Shown here piece after piece: positions 9,540-17,400 of a stretch of DNA of 41,600 nucleotides. The notes under the pieces are model-generated. The model did not search any database and was not told the DNA's origin. It saw only the letters and a list, made by a program, of their open reading frames with translations. A program made the position numbers and the translations under genes. The stretch is from Candidatus Hatepunaea meridiana (GTDB taxonomy: Bacteria > Electryoneota > AABM5-125-24 > Hatepunaeales > Hatepunaeaceae), in contig JAVCDD010000231.1 of NCBI GenBank assembly GCA_030765125.1, forward strand, positions 1 through 41,600. The letters run 5' to 3'. Position 1 is the stretch's first letter, and every line of letters starts with the position of its first letter.

Positions 9540-12500
9540 ATGAGAAAATGCTTAGTAACTATTATACTGTTAATGATTCTCATAGCTCTCTGGACAAATA
9601 CAGAACTCCAGGCACAAGAAGTCGTTCCGGTTTTTACCGGATCCGAACGGATAGACGCTCCTGTTTATCATGGTTCTTATGCTCCTCGACGCGATGATCC
9701 TGACGATCTGGTAGGTGAGCGCATTGAAGTAGGGGAGACCTATTACGATTATCAGGCTAACGGCACACTGTCTAAACAGATCGTTCTGGATGAAGACGGC
9801 GGTGTGCATATCACCTGGATGAATGGCTTGGAACAGGACCTTGCAGGACCTCGACATATCTATTATAACTATATTGTCGATGATGAACCTCAATTAGATG
9901 AAGGCATCGAAGCCGACGGAGCCGACCGTGCAGGATACAGCAACATCGGTTATGCACCCGACGTAGGCGCTATTCCGATTTTCCACGCTAATTTCGATAA
10001 TGATATTTTGAATCACACTGTTATCGCGGTAGATGAAGAGTTAGGAGAAGGCGACTTCTCGTCATTCAGGATGGGACGCCACGACAACCGCGAGTTCGTT
10101 TGGCCCCACGGAACCGTTGACCGCAACGGCAATACACACGTTGTAGCACGTCAATATCCAACCATTGATACACCGATGGACCTTCAATATGTTCGCGGTG
10201 AGGTTGACGATGACGGTGAATGGGAGTTCTCGGATCCGGTGATTGTGGATCAGATAAAAACCCTCTTCTACACCGTTGCTGCATCTCGCGAGAGCGACAA
10301 AGTGGCTATCGCTTACATAGGTTTGGCTTTCGATCCTGACGAGGAAAACCAATTCTGGGATGATCAGACCCACTATGCCGGAATGTGCTCGGATATCAAG
10401 GTCTTTGAAACGGAAGACGGTGAAGAATGGGATTGGGACGAACCGATAAACGTAACCCAGGTTGCGCGACCGGATCCCGACGCTGACGAGGACAGTCCTT
10501 TTTACCAGGGTGATACACTGCGACCATATCTCTATGTAGACGCATGCTATGACAACGATGACAACCTGCACGTCGTGTTCACCACCGGCTCAATGATCGA
10601 ACGGATAAATCCGGGTGACAATGAACAGGGTTATATACGAGGGGATGCTATAAAGTGTCTCGTATGGCATTGGGATATGGAATCAGAAGCGATCAGTCTG
10701 GTTGCCGATGCCTGGTATACCGCCGATGGTAATCCGGGTGCATGGAGGTCTAATATCAGTTACCCATCAATTGGAGTTGCCGAGGATGGCGCACTATATC
10801 TTACGTATGTAAAATTTCCACAGGACGGAGACCGCGCACAGAACGGCTTTATTAATGGTGAAATCTATGCCACTGTTTCGACTGACAACGGTTTGACCTG
10901 GGCTGAGGGAATCAATCTTACCAATACTCACGCTAACAACTCTGGCGCCGGTGACGGTGAAAGTGAATGCTGGTGCTCGCTGGCAGAAATAGTAGACGAC
11001 AACCTTCATATTTCCTATATTTACGACTTGGATCCGGGTGGCATTCCTCAGAATGAAGGCGCTATTACGTTAAATCCTGTTATGTATCACAAGGTTTCTA
11101 TTGATGATATTCCCACCGAACCGCTGATTATTGGACGTGACTTTCACGTCGGTTTTCCACCGGAAATCTCCGTTGAACCGGAGGAAATTGAAACCGTTGG
11201 TGTTCCTGACGGCGATCCGGGTGAAGTTGAATTTGCTATTTCCAATCCCAACGAAGACGGAAGCGGGCTTCACGTTTTTATCACCGCCGATGGTGACCTT
11301 GAAGATTTAATCACTTTCGATCCACAAGTATTACGGATTGCTCCAGGGGAGGAGGAGGTTGTAACAGTAATCTTCGCTCCTGAAGAACAGGGAATATTTG
11401 AAGGAATTATCTTTATCAATCATAACGCTCCTGAACCAGAAGAACCCGTTGAGATTGCTTTCACCGGACTTGCCGCTGAAGGTTATGGAGATATATCAGG
11501 AAATGTCTATGATCTTTCTAACGATGACGCCATAGGAAATGCGGTAATAGACTTGACACCAGGTGGTTTCCAGACAGAGAGCAATGAAGATGGAAACTAT
11601 CTGTTTGAACATATCCCCGCCTGGGATTATGAAATTGCCTGTCAGGCTGAAGACTTTTTAGTCTTTAATGATGAGGTTGAACTTGGCGTAGATGAAGAGG
11701 TTGAGTATAACATCGCTATGCGTTTCGGGACTTATGCACTTTCAGAGGAAAGGATTGAAATATCTGTAGCGGTAGATGAGGAATTTATAGTAGAATTCAG
11801 CGCTCGTAATGAGGGCAACGGCATAGTGGATTTTTGGACAGACATAATCTTTCCTGAAGAAAACGAGTTTGATCCATGGACGATTCGCGCAGAATTCAAC
11901 GCCGAAGAAGTAACTGAAGATTCTCGACTGACAGCGGTGGCGTTTGCGGATAATCATTTCTTCGTCGCGGGAGGCGATAATGGCAATAATGATAACAACA
12001 ACATTTATGTAATCGATCGCGACGGAGAGTTAGTCAGGACATTCGAACAATTTGCAGAGACCCGTTACGGCATCCGCGACCTCACTTATGACGGGGAACT
12101 GCTGTGGGGCGTTGACGGCGCTAATATTTACGGTTTCACCATTGAAGGTGAGCTGATTACCACAATTGAAGGACCGTTAAACACGCATCGGGCGATCGCA
12201 TGGGATTCCGTTCGTGATCTGTTCTGGGTAAGCGACCGGCGCAGCGATGTTATTGCCGTTAACGTCAACGGAGAAGTGATAATGCGCTTTAACGGTCCCG
12301 AAGATAATCGCGTCGTCGGTCTCGCATTCTATCCTTATGATGTTGATGGCAGTCAACTGTACTTTATGACAATTTGCGACGACAGTAATACTCGCCTGTT
12401 GAAGTTCAATATTGATGATGAACAATATGTTACAGTATTAGATTTGCCTGTTCCTAACGATCAGGGTGCCGGTGGGATAGACATATCTCCCTATTGGGAT

Positions 12501-13922
12501 CCGTACAACTGGGTTATCGCGGGAATGGCGGCTGGGGATCCCGATGCTGTTGTTACTTGGCAGGTTGATCCTCGTCACGATTGGATTTCGTTTGATCCCG
12601 CCGAAGGTTCGGTTGATGCTGAAGGCAGTTTGGATATCAATGCGGTATTCAGTACAGATGGACTCCCCATAGACGTCGATTTCGAGTCTAATGCCATATT
12701 TGAGCACAATGGTCGCGGTGACGCTGTGGAATTACCAATTTTGTTGAGTGTTACGAATGAGGGTGGTTTCACGCGCCGGAACTTACATATACCCATCGGT
12801 TGGAGTATGATATCGCTTAACATCGAACCTGAAACGGACGATATAGAGGAGTTGTTTCAGGTTATGGTAGATAATGGATCCTTGCTTATGCTTAAAGATG
12901 ATGAGGGGCGTTTCTATCGTCCGGATGTTAATTTTAACAACATCCCTAACTGGAGCTATTCAGATGGCTATCATATTAAGATGGCAGTTCGTGACCGTTT
13001 GGAAGTCTCAGGCACATCAATAGGAACACGACGACCGATTGACCTCAGTGAAGGTTGGCAGATGGTTTCTTATTATCCCCGAAGGGAGATTGAAGCAACC
13101 GTTGCACTCGCCGATATCGCGGATGAGCTGATTATCGCTAAGAACGGAGATGGGTTATTCTATATTCCTGAATGGAATTACTGCAATATAGGCGATATGA
13201 AAGAAGGTCAAGGTTATCTGTTAAATATGCAATCAGAGATTGAACTTGTTTATAGCCTTGGCGAAGAACGGATTGCATCGTTGCGTCAGGTGTTAAAACC
13301 TGACAGAACCACAAGTAAACCACCTGTATATTTTACTCAGCCTGCTCCTGGATTGGAAAATATGAGTATACTATTGAGCGATGTTCCAAAAAATATATCA
13401 GAGATCGCGGCTGTTAATTCAGAAGGTATTATTTCAGGAGCCGGTTTGGTTGATAATCTGCAAAGATGCGGAATCGCTGTCTGGAGTAAAGATGAGAACA
13501 CTAATACCACCGGTTTGATTAATGGAGAGGCATTCCGGTTAACAGGCTGGGACGGACATCAGGAAAGAACCCTTGAAATAGAGTGGATAGAAGGAACACC
13601 ATCTTATCTAACAAACGGAATCGCAATAGGCAAGGTCGTTAATGCGGATATTATTCCGGATGAGTATGCGTTGTATGCAGCTTATCCCAATCCGTTCAAT
13701 GCAGCAGCTCATATTAAATACGACCTGCCGGAAGCAGTAAGGGTAAAACTTGACCTATTCGATGCTTCAGGTCGCTTTGTTGAGACATTCGTTAATTCGG
13801 AAAAACCGGCTGGACGTCATTCTGTCATTATTCGTGCAGATGATCTGGCAAGTGGTATTTATTTTTACCAGATTCATGCCGGTTCTTTCAGGCAATTGAA
13901 TAAGGTTGTTTTAATGAGGTAG
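9540..13922 (+). CDS. Giant secreted protein: sialidase-like propeller, ASH domain, second propeller, T9SS-type sorting domain (1460 aa)
   Basis: ATG 9540 is chosen because AAGAGGT lies at 9527-9533 and the protein then opens with a signal peptide (MRKCLVTIILL...LQAQE). An in-frame TTG at 9516 would precede the ribosome site. Residues about 51-530 form a BNR/sialidase-like propeller with an Asp-box STDNGLTW near 447. An ASH/HYDIN-like domain (539-645), a carboxypeptidase-regulatory-like domain (650-727), an NHL-like propeller (784-1007), two GW(S/Q)M(I/V)S repeats (1082-1239) and a sorting domain with YPNPFNAAA and SGIYFYQ (1374-1460) follow. The propeller, GW-repeat and sorting tail are related to those of the preceding gene, suggesting duplication and module exchange. 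Sialidase catalytic residues were not identified, so glycan binding or hydrolysis is not claimed. Confidence 0.88.
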   Translation: MRKCLVTIILLMILIALWTNTELQAQEVVPVFTGSERIDAPVYHGSYAPRRDDPDDLVGERIEVGETYYDYQANGTLSKQIVLDEDGGVHITWMNGLEQDLAGPRHIYYNYIVDDEPQLDEGIEADGADRAGYSNIGYAPDVGAIPIFHANFDNDILNHTVIAVDEELGEGDFSSFRMGRHDNREFVWPHGTVDRNGNTHVVARQYPTIDTPMDLQYVRGEVDDDGEWEFSDPVIVDQIKTLFYTVAASRESDKVAIAYIGLAFDPDEENQFWDDQTHYAGMCSDIKVFETEDGEEWDWDEPINVTQVARPDPDADEDSPFYQGDTLRPYLYVDACYDNDDNLHVVFTTGSMIERINPGDNEQGYIRGDAIKCLVWHWDMESEAISLVADAWYTADGNPGAWRSNISYPSIGVAEDGALYLTYVKFPQDGDRAQNGFINGEIYATVSTDNGLTWAEGINLTNTHANNSGAGDGESECWCSLAEIVDDNLHISYIYDLDPGGIPQNEGAITLNPVMYHKVSIDDIPTEPLIIGRDFHVGFPPEISVEPEEIETVGVPDGDPGEVEFAISNPNEDGSGLHVFITADGDLEDLITFDPQVLRIAPGEEEVVTVIFAPEEQGIFEGIIFINHNAPEPEEPVEIAFTGLAAEGYGDISGNVYDLSNDDAIGNAVIDLTPGGFQTESNEDGNYLFEHIPAWDYEIACQAEDFLVFNDEVELGVDEEVEYNIAMRFGTYALSEERIEISVAVDEEFIVEFSARNEGNGIVDFWTDIIFPEENEFDPWTIRAEFNAEEVTEDSRLTAVAFADNHFFVAGGDNGNNDNNNIYVIDRDGELVRTFEQFAETRYGIRDLTYDGELLWGVDGANIYGFTIEGELITTIEGPLNTHRAIAWDSVRDLFWVSDRRSDVIAVNVNGEVIMRFNGPEDNRVVGLAFYPYDVDGSQLYFMTICDDSNTRLLKFNIDDEQYVTVLDLPVPNDQGAGGIDISPYWDPYNWVIAGMAAGDPDAVVTWQVDPRHDWISFDPAEGSVDAEGSLDINAVFSTDGLPIDVDFESNAIFEHNGRGDAVELPILLSVTNEGGFTRRNLHIPIGWSMISLNIEPETDDIEELFQVMVDNGSLLMLKDDEGRFYRPDVNFNNIPNWSYSDGYHIKMAVRDRLEVSGTSIGTRRPIDLSEGWQMVSYYPRREIEATVALADIADELIIAKNGDGLFYIPEWNYCNIGDMKEGQGYLLNMQSEIELVYSLGEERIASLRQVLKPDRTTSKPPVYFTQPAPGLENMSILLSDVPKNISEIAAVNSEGIISGAGLVDNLQRCGIAVWSKDENTNTTGLINGEAFRLTGWDGHQERTLEIEWIEGTPSYLTNGIAIGKVVNADIIPDEYALYAAYPNPFNAAAHIKYDLPEAVRVKLDLFDASGRFVETFVNSEKPAGRHSVIIRADDLASGIYFYQIHAGSFRQLNKVVLMR
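13285..13304 (+). repeat. Family I palindrome inside the second giant gene
   Basis: GTCAGGT (13285-13291) and ACCTGAC (13298-13304) form a palindrome around a 6-base loop. It is read in frame as RQVLKPDRT in a linker between the GW repeats and the sorting region. The matching position in the first giant gene holds unrelated sequence, consistent with insertion of a dispersed unit. Confidence 0.7.
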
Positions 13923-13933
13923 TAACCGGGTAG

Positions 13934-14070
13934 GACAGACATTCTTGTCTGTCGCCATCCTTTCAGTAGCATAAGCGTCTCCGGTTGCGTCATCCTGCCT
14001 GCAAACGATTGCATCGATTCGCAAGCAGGGACGCTTACGCTACTGAAAGAGGCAGACAGGAGTGTTCGCT
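13934..14070. repeat. Palindromic element, family B (about 137 bp)
   Basis: Arms 13960-13979 and 14030-14049 pair at 19 of 20 positions (CTTTCAGTAGCATAAGCGTC). Inner arms CCTGCCTGC/GCAAGCAGG continue the stem. The outer part begins with the small palindrome GACAGACA-TTCT-TGTCTGTC and pairs loosely with the segment around 14050-14068. One arm recurs alone at 25755-25780 (25 of 26 matches) and a worn copy lies at 28935-28993. Confidence 0.85.
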
Positions 14071-14273
14071 CTATTGATGGACTCTTTAGAGAAAAAATAA
14101 ATCTTCTTAAATACGGTTGAACAAGGTAATATCCTAATATTTGGTTATATTGCAACGGATGTTTCAAGTAAAATCATATTAGATAAGAACATAAGCCTTT
14201 TATTACTGATATTGCGAATACTACTCGCAATGCTTGGGTTTACAAAAAGTATGAGAATCGGTAAAAATATTAC
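14071..14273. other. AT-rich gap upstream of the third giant gene
   Basis: No gene or repeat was recognised in this stretch between the family B palindrome and the candidate promoter. It has no ORF with a plausible ribosome site. Confidence 0.5.
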
Positions 14274-14302
14274 TTGACAATAAGGCTAAATAAGATTAAC
14301 TT
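14274..14302 (+). promoter_or_regulatory. Candidate promoter for the third giant gene
   Basis: A consensus -35 TTGACA (14274-14279) is followed after 17 bp by TAACTT (14297-14302), a weak -10. Transcription from here would give a leader of roughly 160 nt carrying the folded region at 14345-14465. Confidence 0.4.
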
Positions 14303-14344
14303 TAGCGAAAATATATAAAATTCAAATAATGCTACGGCAGTTAA

Positions 14345-14465
14345 GGTGAAATTAGCGCTTTTAACCATTTAAAAGATGGTTGTTGGTGATTGACAACATT
14401 CGTGCTTTCATCCGAGAATTTCGCCGGGTGCAAATCACTCCTTTACCGCCCTAAGCTTACGGAGG
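14345..14465 (+). promoter_or_regulatory. Structured 5' leader with possible SD masking (unknown class)
   Basis: GGTGAAATT (14345-14353) pairs with AATTTCGCC (14417-14425) with one wobble. AGCGC (14354-14358) pairs with GTGCT (14402-14406). Inside are two hairpins: AACCAT/ATGGTT (14363-14368/14376-14381) and TGTTG/CAACA (14381-14385/14394-14398), which share one base. Downstream, GGGTG (14426-14430) pairs with CACTC (14436-14440). The CTCC at 14438-14441 could alternatively pair with GGAG of the ribosome site (14461-14464). The layout resembles a translational switch. It matches no riboswitch consensus I know, and folding was done by eye. Confidence 0.4.
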
Positions 14466-14469
14466 AATT

Positions 14470-17400
14470 ATGAAACACTGTAGGCTGTACGCTTTCCTAA
14501 TTGTGCTGATTACGTTAAGTTTAACAACGTCCAGCGTAATAGCTCAAGAACTTCAACATTTCGAACCCGTCGATGTGACTAATAACTTTCATGCATTAGT
14601 TATCCAAAGCAGGACACTTGACGGTGAAGACCTTGTTGAAGGTGACGAGATCGGCGTATTCTGCGAGGATGGATTGTGCGTCGGCGCTTCTGTCGTACTG
14701 AACGTCTACGATGCAGACGATGAAGACACACAACTAGGCATCTCAGCCTGGCCTGATGACGATCCCGACGATGACGTCAAAAACGGGTTCTATCAAGATG
14801 AAGATATGTTTATCCGCGTCTGGGACGAAGATCAGGACAATGAAGCTCCTGGTGAATTCGTTGATATCCAGGTTGGGCGAACTATACTTCATACGCCTGG
14901 TCTGCTGATCTGTTCAGTTGAGGCTGAATCTATACACGATCCAATGATCGAGGTAAATGCCGAGCATCAAGAAGATAATATCTTCTCTTATGATTTCGGT
15001 AATACACCCGATGGTGAACCAATCGAGTGGACGCTTGAAATTACCAATTTCGGTGAGGGCAACCTCGTTGTATCAGAAATCGCCGTTGTAGGCGATCTCT
15101 TCGTTACCGATTTTAATGGAGATGAGTTCGGACTAATTGAACCGGATGCCACTGCTGAAGTCCTCGTCACATTCGATCCCGAAGAACAAGGCGAATATGA
15201 TGGGTCATTAACCATCAGCTCTAATGCGGTTAATTACCGTGAGCTCGTTATTAACCTGACAGGAAGCTACCTTGAACCCGCTCCCAGGTTGCGCTTCAGC
15301 GCCGATGAGTACGATTTTCGCACGGTTTTGGTGAATAGTTCACGTGAATGGAACAATTTCTTCATCTACAATGATGGTGAGGAAGACCTTGTCATCAGCG
15401 GGATTAACACAAATGATGAAGCATTCACTACAAACTTCGAGAACGAACTTACCATAACGCCGAATGACCGCGAGTTGGTGGTCGTAACCTTCAGTCCCGG
15501 AGAGGCTGGTGACTACTATACCGAGATGACGGTTGCTTCCAACGATCCCAGGTTTGATGAAGCGGATCCGTTTGTTGAACTGAGTGGAGCAGGCTCAGAT
15601 GATGAAGCTCCGATGATCTTTATCGAGCCTTGGGTTGAAGCGGAAGAGGAAGAACCTGCTTATTCTCATAACTTCTTCAGCGTTGTTGAAATAGAGCAAA
15701 CCGCTCACTGGCGGATGGTCATCCGTAACGAAGGCAGCGCTGATCTCGTGATCGAGTCAATTGAGAGCACTAACGAAGTTTACGATACCGATTTCATCGC
15801 GAACGAAGCTGCACGGCTGCGTCCCGGAGATTTCCTCAACGTAGACGTAACCTTCGCACCCGACGATGAAGCTTTCTTCGATGGTGAACTGCATGTTACA
15901 TCCAATGACCCGGTTTTTGCAGATGAGGACCCTGGTTACACGGTGGTCTATCTTGGAGGTCAGGGCGTTGAGGAAATCGAGACACACTTCTCTTACTTCC
16001 GCACCTCTGTAGACGTTAGCCATTCACTGCTTATTGAGAGCGCTACTTATGGAGACGAGGATCTTGTCGAGGGTGACGAGATCGCCGTCTTCACGCAATC
16101 CGGACTCTGCGCAGGCGGCGGTGTTGTTCCTGAGGATGGTCGTACCGGCTTTTCCGCCTGGGGTGACGACATCCCGGATGACCATATCATTAACGGTTTC
16201 CTTGAGGATGAGGAATTCATATTCATATTATGGGATGTGGATGCCGAGATGGAATACGAAGTTCAGGAGGTGGAGTTTGAGGCCGGACCCGAAGCCTTTT
16301 CCAGTCAGAGTTGGACCCGCGTTAACCTCATCGCTGTCGAACCCGAACCGGACCCGCTGATATGGGTTTCCGGTTTCGTGTATCACTTCCGTCAGGTTGA
16401 TTTCAACGGTGAAGATAATGAGAGCGATCCCGATAGTAAAGAATGGGAATTCATTGTTCGCAACGACGGTGAAGGTAGTCTTGTGATTGCTTCAATTGAA
16501 TCCGACCTGAATAACTTTGAAGTAAGCTATGAGGGTATGGGAGAAGAGGTTGTCCTGCGACAACATCAAACACTTACGGTAGAAGTTGTATTTACTCCAG
16601 ACGCAGATCAGGAAGAAGATGAGCGTCTTTACATTGGTCGTATTACAATCGAATCAAATGATCCGGTTGACCCTACTCTCTTCGTGAACGTTGATGGGTT
16701 CGGAGTCATTATAGTCAGAGAATCCGAAATAAACTTACCAATTGACGATCATTTCTTCGGCGTTCAACATATTGCACCGCCAGGAGATGATGCACAAAAC
16801 GATTGGGAAGTTGGACCATTTGAATACTCGCTCACGATTGAAAACATCGGAGGCGCTCGTCTTAGGATCTTTGATGTGAGACTTGAAGGCAGCGACGCAT
16901 TCGAGTCTGCCTTTGAAAATGAAATCATGATTGAACCCGATGGATCAGAAGAATTGGCGTTCTTCTTCACACCTGGAGAGGTCGGACAGTATGATGCTGT
17001 CTTCACGCTTGTCTCAGATGATCCGGCAAGGGAAGGAGATATAGAAGAAGATCCTGAAGAGGAAGGCGACGATGATCATATAACGTTTATTGTCAGAGGC
17101 TTCGGTTCCGACTCTGAGGATCATTTTCTGCACCATGAGACGCCAACTGCCCATACATTTAACATCGGTAGAGCCTTCCTGCGTCCACCGGATGATAACG
17201 AGGCTGATCTTGGTCCCGGTGATGAGATTGCAGTGTTTACACCTTGGGGACTTTGTGCTGGACACGTAGTTATCGAGGTAGACGAAGACATCGTACTTCT
17301 CGCCTATGCGGATAATCCTGAGACTGAAGATCTCGTTGATGGATTCCGTCAGGACGAAGAATTGACATTTATGTTCTGGGACTGGACGGTTAGTGAAGAG

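Noticed and set aside
14345..14465. Known riboswitch (cobalamin, TPP, SAM, cyclic-di-GMP, THF)
   Set aside because: None of the conserved cores of these classes could be found in the leader; left as an unassigned structured leader.
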